Below, piece after piece: positions 35,677 to 44,563 of a stretch of 64,000 bases of DNA (position 1 is the first letter of the stretch; every line of letters starts with the position of its first letter). This stretch comes from Micromonospora sp. WMMD1120. Lineage in GTDB: Bacteria > Actinomycetota > Actinomycetes > Mycobacteriales > Micromonosporaceae. The translations under genes and the position numbers were made by a program. The stretch lies in the NCBI RefSeq assembly GCF_029626235.1, contig NZ_JARUBO010000005.1, positions 4,372,501 through 4,436,500 of the forward strand, given 5' to 3'. The notes below the pieces were generated by a model, which saw only the letters and a list, made by a program, of their open reading frames with translations, made no database searches and was not told the origin of the DNA.

Positions 35677-38649
35677 TCAGCGCTTCTTCCGCCTGCTGCT
35701 CGACGGGCCCCCGCGACCGCCCATGTGCCGCCTGATCTCGTTGAGCAGCTCCTGTGTCTGTCGGGTCCGTCGATCGTCCGACCCGAACAACCGTTTCTCC
35801 ACGTCGAGCTTCGCGCTGATCTGCTTGCGGGCGGCCAGCACCGCCCCGCGTCGCAGCAAAGTACGCGCCAGGTCGCCGCGGGTTCGCAGGGTGTCGGGGT
35901 GATCGGGACCGAGGATCCGGAGCTGGTCCGCGAGAAGGGCCTCGAAGCCGACGATGGCGGTCTGGTGGTCGCCGATCTCACCGGTCAACCTGGCGACGTT
36001 GCTGCGGATCCTCAGTGTGTCGGGGTGGTCGGGGCCGAGGATGCGCAGGTGGTCGGTGAGGAGGTCCTCGAAGCCGGCGATGGCGGTGTGCCGGTCGCCC
36101 GCCTCGCCCTTCCAGCCGGCGATGTTGGAGCGGATCCTCAGGGTGTCGGGGTGCTCCGGGCCGAGGATGCGCAGGTGCTCGCCGAGGACCGCCTCGAAGC
36201 CGCGGATGGCGGTGTGCCGGTCCCCGGCCTCGCCCTTCCACCGGGCGAGGTTGGCCCGGGCGCCGAGCGTGCCGGGATGGTCGGGGCCCAGGATGCGTAG
36301 GTAGTCGGCCAGGAGCGTTTCGAAGTCGGCGATGGCGGTGGCGTGGTCGCCGGTTTCGCCCTGCCAGCCGGCGAGGTTGCCGCGCATGCTGAGGGTCTCG
36401 GGGTGCTCGGGGCCCAGGATGCGCACATGGTCGGCGACGAGCTCCTCGAAGCCGGCGATGGCGGTGACGTGGTCGCCGGCCTCGCCCTTCCACTTGGCGA
36501 TGTTGGCACGGCTGGTCAGGGTGTTGCGGTGGTCGGGGCCGAGGATGCGGAGCTGGTCGGCGAGGAGCTCCTGGTAGGCGGCGATGGCGGCACTGTGGTT
36601 GCCGGCGTCACCGAGGTTCCCGGCGATATGGCTGCGGATGACGAGCGTGTCGCGGTGGTCCGCGCCGAGAACCTCGACACGGCGGGCGAGGACATCGGTG
36701 GCCCGTTCGATGCTCTCGGCCAGCCTGCCCAGTCCGCTGATGACGACCGCGTAGTCACTGGCGGAGCGCAGCGTGGCCGGATCATCGGGGCCGAGCGTCC
36801 GCTGCCGGCGGGCGAGGGTGTCCTCGGTCAGGGCGAGGGCCTCCCGGTCGCGCCCCTGGTAGTGGTAGGCGTGCGCGAGTTCGGTGGCCGCCGCGAGCGT
36901 GTGCCGGTCATCGGGCCCCAGCCGCTGCCGCCACCGGTCGTGCAGAAGGCGGGCGAGGCGGAAACCGGCGTCGGTGTTGCCGCTGAAGAGCAGGTAGAGC
37001 ATCGAGTCGCAGGCCAGGCCGCGGACCCGCTGGTCGTCGGTCCCATCCAGGTCGAGGGCCAACAGGTGCGGCATGAGCTGGGCCCACGCCGGCCACGTGG
37101 ACGCCGACGCCGGATCGCCGGGATGAGCGGCGGCCACCAGGCCACCCGCCTGACGACGCAGGTCGTCGCGGCCGGTCGCGTCGAGCTGACTGAGGACGAG
37201 GGTCTGCACCAGGCGGTGGACCTGGATGCCGCGCTGGGACAGGCGTACGAGGTCACCGAGCTGCGTCGCGGTCCGGTACAGCCGCATCGGGCTCGCCACC
37301 ACCGGCCGCAGTGACTCCGCGACGGCTTCGGGAGCCGTGCCGAGCAGCGTCATCGGGATCGGCTCGGGCGCGAGGACGCAACAGAGGCGGAGCAGGTCCA
37401 GAGCTTCGCCGTGCGCGGCGAGTCCGTTGATCGAGACGCGCAGGGCGGCGGCGAGGGAGCGCGGGTAGGACGGCGGCAGGCCCTCGTTGAGCACCTCGTC
37501 GGCATCGGTGTCCAGCATCTCCAGGTACAGCTTCGCCGGCATGGTGGACAGCACGGTGGCTGCCTGCACCAGGGCCAGCGGAAGGTCGCCCAGCCTGTCG
37601 GCGACCAGATCGGCGTCCTCGGCCGACAACTCCCGCACCCGGTTGCGCAGGAGCGTCACCGACTCCCGCCGGGTCAGCAGCTCCAGGTGCACCCTGGCGA
37701 ACTCCGACCAGTCGCGGGACCGCGACGTGATGAGGACGTGGCCGACGCCGGCTTCCACGCCGGGCTGGACGACCTCGGCGGTCTCGGCGTTGTCGAACAC
37801 CAGCAGCCACCGCCTCGGTTGCCGGAGGTGTCGCCGGAGCGCGGCGAGCGCTCCCGCCTCGTCGTGCTCGACGATCAGCCCCAGCTCGGCGGCGAGCGCG
37901 GTGAGCTGGGCCGGCACCAGTTGGGGGTCCTCGGCGTTGATCCAGGCCACGAGGTCGTACTGGGCGGCGAACCGGTGGACGTACTCCATCGCCACCTGGG
38001 TCTTGCCGACCCCGCCGAGCGGAACCCCGGACTGGACCACCACGGGTCGTCCCGGCCGGAGTTCGCGACGGACGGCGTCGATGTCCCGGTCCCGGCCGAC
38101 GAAGGCCGCGTTGCGGCGCGGAACCTGCCACAGCGTGGGTTGGTGACCGCCCGGCAGCCGCGGAGCGTCGGCCGTCGATCGCTGCCGGGGGATCGGTGCG
38201 CCGGGAAAATCAGGCTCGGTCACCGGCCGGGGCACGCCGCGCACCGCGTTGATCAGCACTCGGTGCGCGTCCTCCGCCGACAGGTCCGCCAGGCTGGGAG
38301 CGATCAGCGCGCGGAGCACCGGCGGAAGCGTGACGTCCCCGAGGCGCAGCGGAACCAGCCGGCCCTGCCGGTCGCGCCCGGACATGATCGCCGTCCACTC
38401 GTCGGTGGTGAAGCGCTGGTGCTCGAAGTACGCCTCGGAGAAGAGCGCGACCATCCGGTCCGCCCGCTCCAACGCCTGGTTGATGCGGAGCACCGAGTTG
38501 TCGCCGGCGGCCCAGTCCCACAGGTCCAGCTCGACCACGTACCCTGCCTGTTCGAGCTGCCAGGCCACCCACTCGGCCCACGCCCGGTCCGGGCCGGCAT
38601 AGGAGATGAACAGCTTCTCCCCGGTCGTGGCACTGGCGTCTGTTGTCAC
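35677..38649 (-). CDS. TIR / NB-ARC / tetratricopeptide protein (NLR-like STAND ATPase)
   Basis: 990 residues. TIR domain (about 11-135): KLFISYAGPDRAW, SEAYFEHQRFTTDEW with the Glu (about 84) expected for NAD cleavage. NB-ARC ATPase (about 180-470): P-loop GGVGKTQVAMEY (212-223), Walker B WLLVFDNAE (281-289), sensor HVLITSRSRDW, and the plant-NLR-like LGDLPLALVQAA. From about 577 to 954 come nine 42-residue TPR units of the LGPDHPDTL type. The tail is Arg/Lys/Ser-rich. Such proteins act as switches in which TPR sensing drives TIR assembly; many bacterial relatives defend against phages, while others belong to the FxsT-type group. No partner gene is adjacent. The GTG start has a weak ribosome site. 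Confidence 0.9.
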   Translation of the reverse strand: MTTDASATTGEKLFISYAGPDRAWAEWVAWQLEQAGYVVELDLWDWAAGDNSVLRINQALERADRMVALFSEAYFEHQRFTTDEWTAIMSGRDRQGRLVPLRLGDVTLPPVLRALIAPSLADLSAEDAHRVLINAVRGVPRPVTEPDFPGAPIPRQRSTADAPRLPGGHQPTLWQVPRRNAAFVGRDRDIDAVRRELRPGRPVVVQSGVPLGGVGKTQVAMEYVHRFAAQYDLVAWINAEDPQLVPAQLTALAAELGLIVEHDEAGALAALRRHLRQPRRWLLVFDNAETAEVVQPGVEAGVGHVLITSRSRDWSEFARVHLELLTRRESVTLLRNRVRELSAEDADLVADRLGDLPLALVQAATVLSTMPAKLYLEMLDTDADEVLNEGLPPSYPRSLAAALRVSINGLAAHGEALDLLRLCCVLAPEPIPMTLLGTAPEAVAESLRPVVASPMRLYRTATQLGDLVRLSQRGIQVHRLVQTLVLSQLDATGRDDLRRQAGGLVAAAHPGDPASASTWPAWAQLMPHLLALDLDGTDDQRVRGLACDSMLYLLFSGNTDAGFRLARLLHDRWRQRLGPDDRHTLAAATELAHAYHYQGRDREALALTEDTLARRQRTLGPDDPATLRSASDYAVVISGLGRLAESIERATDVLARRVEVLGADHRDTLVIRSHIAGNLGDAGNHSAAIAAYQELLADQLRILGPDHRNTLTSRANIAKWKGEAGDHVTAIAGFEELVADHVRILGPEHPETLSMRGNLAGWQGETGDHATAIADFETLLADYLRILGPDHPGTLGARANLARWKGEAGDRHTAIRGFEAVLGEHLRILGPEHPDTLRIRSNIAGWKGEAGDRHTAIAGFEDLLTDHLRILGPDHPDTLRIRSNVARLTGEIGDHQTAIVGFEALLADQLRILGPDHPDTLRTRGDLARTLLRRGAVLAARKQISAKLDVEKRLFGSDDRRTRQTQELLNEIRRHMGGRGGPSSSRRKKR
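35914..36543. repeat. Five tandem 126-bp coding repeats
   Basis: The DNA for the TPR units at residues 703-912 is a run of closely similar 126-bp units, visible as recurring ggccgaggatgcg and gcgatggcggt blocks every 126 bp. The similarity includes synonymous sites, pointing to recent duplication or gene conversion. Confidence 0.8.
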
Positions 38650-38767
38650 GCCAACAGACCTACCACAACACGATCAGCTAACCCATCGGTAAACCGTGGC
38701 CCCGTCGGGCACGCCGGGGAGAATGGCAACCGGGGCGGGGAGCGGCGACGACTGCGGGGGAGCACGC

Positions 38768-40918
38768 GTGCGCGGAACCAGCGCCCTGGGCCGGCTGCGC
38801 CAGCGTGACCCGGAGTACGCGATCCTGCGCCGCGCCGCCCGGCTGACCTTCGTCGCCTCCGTCGTCTTCTACGTCGGCCGTTACGGCCTGGGAAGCACCA
38901 CGCTCGCCACGTACGGCCTGTTCGGCACGATCGCCGCCGGGGCGTTCGCCCAGCTGCCCGGTCCCGCGCCGCAGCGGGCGCGAATCCTCGTCCTGGCGCT
39001 GCCGGCGGTCTGGGCGCTGATCGCCGCTGGCGCATTGCTGGCGTGGAGCACCTGGGCCGCCGCCGGTGGGATGCTCGTCATCGGCTTCGTCGTGGCGTTC
39101 GCCGGGGTGGGCAACCCGCGGCTGGTGGGCTTGGCGAGCGCCTTCCAGCTCTTCTACATCCTGGCGTCCTTCCCGCCGTACCAGCCGGGCAGCCTGCCCC
39201 AACGGCTGGGCGGCGTCACCCTCGCCATCGCGCTGGTCGCCGTCGCCGAGGTGGTTCTGTGGCCCGATCCGGTTCCGGTGTCGTACCGGCGGCGGCTGGC
39301 CGAGGCGTCGGACGGCGTCGGGGCGTACCTGCACGACGCCGCCGCCGCGCTGACCGACCCGCACACCGCTCCGGGTGGTCGCGGTCCGCGGCGTCAGCGG
39401 GCGTACGACCTGGTCGCGGCGCTGGATCTGACCCGTACCCCGTCGGGGTGGTCGCCGACCGCGGCGGGCGCCCGGGACCGGTCGTTGCGGATCTGCGCCG
39501 CCGCGCTACACCAGGCGCTGGCCGAGGCCGACCGGTTGGCGGCGGACCTGCCGCCGCGACCACTCCCGGACCCGGCGGCGGCGCGGCTGCTCCGCCTCGG
39601 CGCCGAGACGACCCGCGCCGCCGGGCACAGCCTGTCGGCCGGTACGCCGCCGGCCGACCTCGGCGCCCTGGACGCCGCGATTCGGCGGGCCGAGGCGTCG
39701 TACCGGGTAGTGGCGGGCGACCCCAGGGACCCGCCGGACGTAGCCCGGTTCTGCCGGGACGCGACGGCGCTGGCCCTCGCCGACCAGGTGCGGATCTTCG
39801 CGGTGGCCGCCCGGGTGGCCACCGGGGCGCGCCCGGACGGCACGGACGCCGGCGGCGGCCTGTTCGAGTACGCGCGGCACCGACCGTGGACGCTGTACTG
39901 GCGGCAGTACCGGGCCCACGTGGCACCCCGCTCGGCCCATCTGCACAGCTCGTTACGGCTGGCCGTGGCGCTCGCCGTCGCCCGGGTCGCCGCCGGGGTG
40001 CTGCAGCTGACCCACGGCTTCTGGGTGCTGCTGGCCACCCTCACCGTCCTGCGCACCTCGGCGGCCGACACCCGGACCGCGCTGCGACCGGCGGTGCTGG
40101 GCACCGTCGCGGGCGCGATCGTCAGCGGCGTGGTGATGCTCGCCGTCGACCAGCCGGTCGTGTACGCGGTCGTCCTGCCGGTGACCCTGATGCTGGCCTT
40201 CGGCGTCGGACGCCTGCTCGGCCCGGTGTGGCAGCAGGCGTTGTTCACGGTGCTGCTGACCGTCGTCTTCGCCCAGCTCAACCCCGAGGGGTGGCGGCTC
40301 GCCGAGGCCCGCCTGGTGGACGTGCTGTTCGGCGCGGTGATCGGCGTGCTCGCCGGAGTGGCGATCTGGCCGAGGGGCGCGGGCCACGACCTGCGGCACA
40401 ACGCGCCCCGCTATCTGGCGGCCAACGCGGACGCGGTCGAGCGGACCGTCCAAGCGGTGCTCGGTGACGCGCCAGCACCGCAGCGGGCCCTCGCTCGGGT
40501 CCGGCGTCGAATGGTTCTCATCGACTCCTCGTACTGTCAGTACCACTCGGAGCGGCACGACCCGCGCCGGCAGCAGGTCGACTGGGATGCCGTGCTGAGC
40601 GCCGGGCACCACGTGGTGGCGGGAGCCGAGTCGCTGCTGCGCCGTAACCCGCCCGGCTGCCTCGCCGGCTGGCCGGAGGCGGCGGCGCTGCTGCGGGACA
40701 CCGCCGGGCGGCTGCGTTCGGCGTACGACGACCTGGCCGACGCGGTGGCCCACGACCGCGCCGCCGGGCCGTTCCCGGCCCCGACCACGTGCGTGGAGGA
40801 GGTGGACCGGATCCGCCCGCTGCTGGGCGGGGCCGACCCCCGCGCGGTGCGGCACCTGGTGGAGGTCGACCGGTGGCTCGCCGGCCTGGCCGCCGCTCTC
40901 GCCCGGACACACACCTGA
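38768..40918 (+). CDS. FUSC-family (aromatic acid exporter-like) membrane protein
   Basis: 716 residues from the GTG at 38768 (GGGGGAG 5 nt upstream). The first six helices (about 25-165), a cytoplasmic region, a second six-helix FUSC_2 block (about 395-540: SSLRLAVALAVARVAAGVL, FWVLLATLTVLRTSAADT, GRLLGPVWQQALFTVLLTV) and a C-terminal helical domain match the twofold FUSC layout. Members export aromatic acids or related compounds. Transcribed away from the TIR gene across a 118-bp gap. Confidence 0.88.
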   Translation: MRGTSALGRLRQRDPEYAILRRAARLTFVASVVFYVGRYGLGSTTLATYGLFGTIAAGAFAQLPGPAPQRARILVLALPAVWALIAAGALLAWSTWAAAGGMLVIGFVVAFAGVGNPRLVGLASAFQLFYILASFPPYQPGSLPQRLGGVTLAIALVAVAEVVLWPDPVPVSYRRRLAEASDGVGAYLHDAAAALTDPHTAPGGRGPRRQRAYDLVAALDLTRTPSGWSPTAAGARDRSLRICAAALHQALAEADRLAADLPPRPLPDPAAARLLRLGAETTRAAGHSLSAGTPPADLGALDAAIRRAEASYRVVAGDPRDPPDVARFCRDATALALADQVRIFAVAARVATGARPDGTDAGGGLFEYARHRPWTLYWRQYRAHVAPRSAHLHSSLRLAVALAVARVAAGVLQLTHGFWVLLATLTVLRTSAADTRTALRPAVLGTVAGAIVSGVVMLAVDQPVVYAVVLPVTLMLAFGVGRLLGPVWQQALFTVLLTVVFAQLNPEGWRLAEARLVDVLFGAVIGVLAGVAIWPRGAGHDLRHNAPRYLAANADAVERTVQAVLGDAPAPQRALARVRRRMVLIDSSYCQYHSERHDPRRQQVDWDAVLSAGHHVVAGAESLLRRNPPGCLAGWPEAAALLRDTAGRLRSAYDDLADAVAHDRAAGPFPAPTTCVEEVDRIRPLLGGADPRAVRHLVEVDRWLAGLAAALARTHT

Positions 40919-40999
40919 TTCCCGTCCGATGTGACCGATCCGGTGCGCCAACCAGTCAGCACAGGTGAGAGTCCACCGGACCCGGGAGGAAAAACAGAC

Positions 41000-41611
41000 A
41001 TGGACCAGAACCTGCGGGTGCTCTTCGACCGCGCTATGGCCGACGAGCCCGAGCCGCCCGCCGTCGACCTGGCCGGCGAGGCGATGGCCGCCGGCACCGG
41101 GCTACGTCGACGGCGACAGCGGTTCGTGGCGGCGGGCGCGGCGGCGGTGGCCGCCATCGCGGCGGCGGGGGCGCTGAACGTGGCGACACCGCAGCGTCAC
41201 GACGTGCCGCCGCCGACCGAGGTGCCGGCGGCCTTCGGCATGCTCGTGAACCGGGCGTGCGAGTTCCCCGCCCGGGAGATCGCCACGCACGCGTCGGTCT
41301 TCCTGACCCGCGAGATCAGCGACCAGCAGCGCACCGCCCTGGACCACGCGTTGGAGGCCGATCCGGCGGTCGCGACAGTGGTGTACGAGAGCCGGGAGGA
41401 GGCCCTGGCCCGGTTCCGGACGATGTACCGGGACGCCCCGGATCTCGTCGCCGCCGTCCGGGCCGAGCAGATGCCGGAGTCGTTCCGGGTCACGCTGACC
41501 GGACGGTCGGAGTACGCGGAGCTGGCCGGCCGGGTCGAACCCCTGCCCGGGGTCGACCAGATGTACGGCATCGACTGCCCGGCCGGCACGAACGCCTCGG
41601 TGGTCGACTGA
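41000..41611 (+). CDS. Membrane protein with FtsX-like outside domain, sigma-factor partner
   Basis: 203 residues from the ATG at 41000, after GGGAGGA. A cytoplasmic head of about 45 residues, one helix (FVAAGAAAVAAIAAAGALNVA), then an outside domain with ISDQQRTALDHALEADPAV, YESREEALARFRTMYRDAP and PESFRVTL, the fold of the FtsX extracellular domain. Two Cys (NRACEF, GIDCPAG) may pair. It precedes the sigma gene and overlaps it (TGATG), so the cytoplasmic head may act as an anti-sigma part. That role is inferred from position. Confidence 0.75.
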   Translation: MDQNLRVLFDRAMADEPEPPAVDLAGEAMAAGTGLRRRRQRFVAAGAAAVAAIAAAGALNVATPQRHDVPPPTEVPAAFGMLVNRACEFPAREIATHASVFLTREISDQQRTALDHALEADPAVATVVYESREEALARFRTMYRDAPDLVAAVRAEQMPESFRVTLTGRSEYAELAGRVEPLPGVDQMYGIDCPAGTNASVVD

Positions 41612-42147
41612 TGGCATCGGTGCGTTGGGGCGCGGCCCGGCGGCGGGAGCACGCGGCCCGGCAGGCGGAGTTCACCGCGTTCGTCGAGGCCACCGCGCCG
41701 GGACTGCGCCGCACCGCGTACCTGCTGTGCCGGGACTGGCACCTGGCCCAGGACCTCACCCAGACCACCTTCGCGCGGATGTACGCGAGCTGGGGCCGGA
41801 TCCGGCACACCACGAACCCGCAGGCGTACAGCTGTCGCGTCCTGATGAACGTGGTCTTCGACCAGAACAGGCGGCGCAGCGCCGCCGAGGTGGTGCTCGC
41901 CGAGCTGCCGGAGGCGGCGCAGCACCGCTCCGACGACACCACCGAGCTGCACGTCGCCCTGCTCCAGGCGCTGGCCACCCTGCCGCTGCGGGACCAGGCC
42001 ATCGTGGTGCTGCGGCACTGGGAGGACCAGAGCGTCGAGACGGTGGCCAGCGCCCTCGGTGTCTCGGTGTCGGTGGTGAAGATGCGCAACGCCCGCGCGT
42101 TGACGAAGCTGCGGGCGCTGCTCGGCCGGGACTTCGTCCGGATCTGA
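41611..42147 (+). CDS. SigE-family ECF sigma factor
   Basis: 178 residues. Region 2 (FTAFVEATAPGLRRTAYLLC, WHLAQDLTQTTFARMYASW) and region 4 (LPLRDQAIVVLRHWEDQSVE, GVSVSVVKMRNARALTKLR) are complete, in the SigE-like actinobacterial ECF group. The ATG shares one base with the preceding stop, a coupled pair with the FtsX-like membrane protein. The usual order is sigma first; here the possible regulator comes first. Confidence 0.92.
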   Translation: MASVRWGAARRREHAARQAEFTAFVEATAPGLRRTAYLLCRDWHLAQDLTQTTFARMYASWGRIRHTTNPQAYSCRVLMNVVFDQNRRRSAAEVVLAELPEAAQHRSDDTTELHVALLQALATLPLRDQAIVVLRHWEDQSVETVASALGVSVSVVKMRNARALTKLRALLGRDFVRI

Positions 42148-42208
42148 CAGGCCGCCGATCGCCGATTGGCAGTGCCCGTCGCCCGTCGGCCGACCTACCG
42201 TCGAGGTC

Positions 42209-43246
42209 ATGGAGATCGAGCAGGCGCAGCAGTTGTGGAAGCCCGAGCCCGGCTGGTTGAACACCGCCTCGTACGGGTTGCCGCCGGAGCCGGCGTGGAC
42301 GGCGTTGCAGGAGGCGCTGGGTCAGTGGCGGGTGGGCAGCACCTCGTGGGAGGGCTGGGGCGACTCGGTGCAGCGTTCCCGTACGGCGTTCGCTCGGCTG
42401 ATCGGTGTGCCGGAGGGCGACGTGGCGGTCGGCGCGTCCGTCTCGCAGATGCTCGCGCCGGTGGCGGCGGCGCTGCCCAGCGGGGCGACGGTGGTGGCCC
42501 CGGACGTCGAGTTCACCTCCAACCTGTTTCCGTGGCTGGTGCAGGAGGAGCGCGGCGTCACGGTCCGCACCGTGTCGTTGGAGTCGCTCGTCGACGCCAT
42601 CGACGCGGACACCGACGTGGTCGCGTTCAGCCTGGTGCAGTCGGCCGACGGCGCGGTCGCCAGGTACGACGAGATCGTGGCGGCCGCCCGCGCGTACGAC
42701 GCGCTGGTGGTGGTGGACGCGACCCAGGCGTGCGGGTGGCTGCCGTTCGACGGCAGCCGGGCCGACGTGGTGACGGTGGGCGGCTACAAGTGGCTGATGA
42801 ACCCGCGCGGAACCGCGTTCACCTACCTGGCGCCGGCGCTGCGGGAGCGGCTGCGCCCCGACGCCGCCGGCTGGTACGCGGGCCGCGACCCGCACGCCTC
42901 CTACTACGGCCCGCCGCTGCGGCTGGCCGACGACGCCCGCCGGTTCGACATCTCGCCGGCCTGGTTCAGCTGGGTGGGCGCGGCCCCGGCCCTGGAGTTG
43001 GTCGCCGAGATCGGCGTGCCGGCGATCCGGGCGCACGACGTGGCGCTGGCCAACCGGTTCCTGCGCGGGCTGGGCCGGCCGCCGGGGGAGAGCGCCATCG
43101 TCGCCGTGGACGTGCCGGACGCCGAGCGTCGCCTGGCGGCGGCCGGCATCCGGGCGGCGGTGCGCGCCGGACGGGTCCGCGCCTCCTTCCACGTCTACTC
43201 CACGGAGGCCGACGTGGACGCGGCCCTGGCGGCGCTGACCGACTGA
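42209..43246 (+). CDS. Class V aminotransferase-fold PLP enzyme
   Basis: 345 residues. WLNTASYGLPPEPAW, the PLP aspartate in VVVDATQACGW, and the Schiff-base Lys in VTVGGYKWLMNPRGTAF are intact; the C-terminal part aligns with the small domain (RFLRGLGRPPGESAIVAVD, RASFHVYSTEADVDAAL). The family includes cysteine desulphurases, isopenicillin epimerase-like and kynureninase-like enzymes. No active-site Cys loop of a desulphurase is seen. The reaction is unknown. Confidence 0.88.
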   Translation: MEIEQAQQLWKPEPGWLNTASYGLPPEPAWTALQEALGQWRVGSTSWEGWGDSVQRSRTAFARLIGVPEGDVAVGASVSQMLAPVAAALPSGATVVAPDVEFTSNLFPWLVQEERGVTVRTVSLESLVDAIDADTDVVAFSLVQSADGAVARYDEIVAAARAYDALVVVDATQACGWLPFDGSRADVVTVGGYKWLMNPRGTAFTYLAPALRERLRPDAAGWYAGRDPHASYYGPPLRLADDARRFDISPAWFSWVGAAPALELVAEIGVPAIRAHDVALANRFLRGLGRPPGESAIVAVDVPDAERRLAAAGIRAAVRAGRVRASFHVYSTEADVDAALAALTD

Positions 43247-43252
43247 CCCGCC

Positions 43253-43288
43253 GCCGGTGACGGCCCGCCACGGCCGGCCGTCACCGGC
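43253..43288. terminator. Bidirectional terminator, perfect 13-bp stem
   Basis: gccggtgacggcc pairs exactly with ggccgtcaccggc around a 10-nt loop, between the convergent aminotransferase and acyl-CoA dehydrogenase genes. Confidence 0.75.
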
Positions 43289-43295
43289 TCGCGTT

Positions 43296-44468
43296 TCAGG
43301 CCAGGTGGCCGCCGATCTTCGTGTAGCCGCGCAGCAGGTCCCGCGAGATGATCAGGCGCTGCATCTCGTCGGTGCCCTCGAAGATGCGGTACAGCCGGAC
43401 CTGCCGGTACCAGCGCTCGATGGGCAGCTCCCGGGTGTAGCCCATGCCGCCGTGGATCTGGAGCACCCGGTCGACGACCCGGTTGACCATGCCGGCGCCG
43501 TAGAGCTTGCCCATCGAGGAGGCGTGCCGGGGGTCGAGGCCCTGATCGACGGTCCAGGCCGAGCGGAGCACCAGCCAGCGGGCCGCCTCCAACTCGGTCT
43601 CCGAGTCGGCGATCATCCACTGGATGGCCTGGTTGGCGCCGATCTTCGTACCGAAGGTCTCCCGGGTGTTGGCGTGGTCGATGGCCATCTGGAGGGCCCG
43701 CTCGGCGATGCCGATGGCGTGCGACGGGATGGTGTAGCGGCCCTTGCCGATCCACTCCATGCCGAGGGTGAAGCCCTGCCCGATCTCGCCGAGGATGTTG
43801 CGGTGCGGCACGCGGACGCCGTCGAAGATGAGCGAGGCCGGCCCGCCCTCGCCCATCGTCTGGATGAACTCCGAGCGCCAACCCATCGAGCGGTCCACCA
43901 GGAACGCGGTGGCCCCACCGTTGCGGGCGCCCTTCTCCCGGTCGGTCACCGCGACCACGATGGCGAAGTCGGCGTCGTGCCCGCCGGTGATGAAGGTCTT
44001 CTCGCCGTCGAGGATCCAGTCGTCGCCGTCGCGGCGGGCGGAGAGCCGGATGTTCGCGGCGTCCGAGCCGGCGCCGGGCTCGGTGATCGCGAAACAGGAG
44101 CGCCGCTCGCCCTCGATCGTCGGTACGAGGAACTCCCGCTTCTGCTCCTCGGTGGCGTGGAACAGGATGTTGTCCGCCTCGCCGCCGAAGCGAAACGGCA
44201 CGAACGTGCGGCCCAGCTCGGTCCAGATCAGCGACTGGAGCACCGCCGGCAGGTTCATCCCGCCGTACTCTTCCGGGGTGGCCAGGCCCCAGAAACCGAA
44301 CTTGCGCGCCTTGAGCTGGAGTTCGCGCACCTCGGAGTGGTCCAGGCCCGGCTGGTGTGCCCGTACCCGGCGTAGCACCTCCGCCTCCAGCGGCAGCACC
44401 TCGCGCTGGATGAACGACCGGACGGTGTCCCGTACCGCCCGCTCCTCGTCGGTAAGGGAAAAGTCCAC
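43296..44468 (-). CDS. Acyl-CoA dehydrogenase
   Basis: 390 residues from the GTG at 44468 (AGGAGG 6 nt upstream). FAD/substrate signatures CFAITEPGAGSD and the C-terminal QIHGGMGYTRELPIERWYRQ with catalytic Glu in YRIFEGTDEM are present. It oxidises an acyl-CoA to the 2-enoyl-CoA and passes electrons to ETF. Divergent from a TetR gene, and the operator between them suggests shared control with the aldehyde and alcohol dehydrogenases: alcohol to aldehyde to acid, then acyl-CoA oxidation. Confidence 0.94.
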   Translation of the reverse strand: MDFSLTDEERAVRDTVRSFIQREVLPLEAEVLRRVRAHQPGLDHSEVRELQLKARKFGFWGLATPEEYGGMNLPAVLQSLIWTELGRTFVPFRFGGEADNILFHATEEQKREFLVPTIEGERRSCFAITEPGAGSDAANIRLSARRDGDDWILDGEKTFITGGHDADFAIVVAVTDREKGARNGGATAFLVDRSMGWRSEFIQTMGEGGPASLIFDGVRVPHRNILGEIGQGFTLGMEWIGKGRYTIPSHAIGIAERALQMAIDHANTRETFGTKIGANQAIQWMIADSETELEAARWLVLRSAWTVDQGLDPRHASSMGKLYGAGMVNRVVDRVLQIHGGMGYTRELPIERWYRQVRLYRIFEGTDEMQRLIISRDLLRGYTKIGGHLA

Positions 44469-44503
44469 TGTGGTCCTCCTGCGTCGGGCTGCCGGACACC
44501 TTT

Positions 44504-44522
44504 AAACTAGCGCTGCAAGTTT
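44504..44522. promoter_or_regulatory. Putative TetR operator, site 1
   Basis: AAACTAGCGCTGCAAGTTT, an imperfect palindrome (AAACTAGC against AAACTTGC), in the 95-bp region between the divergent acyl-CoA dehydrogenase and TetR genes. It matches site 2 in length and half-sites. Confidence 0.65.
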
Positions 44523-44563
44523 TGCTTCGTCCAGACCCGAGCGCCGAGACCGCGAGGAGCGCA

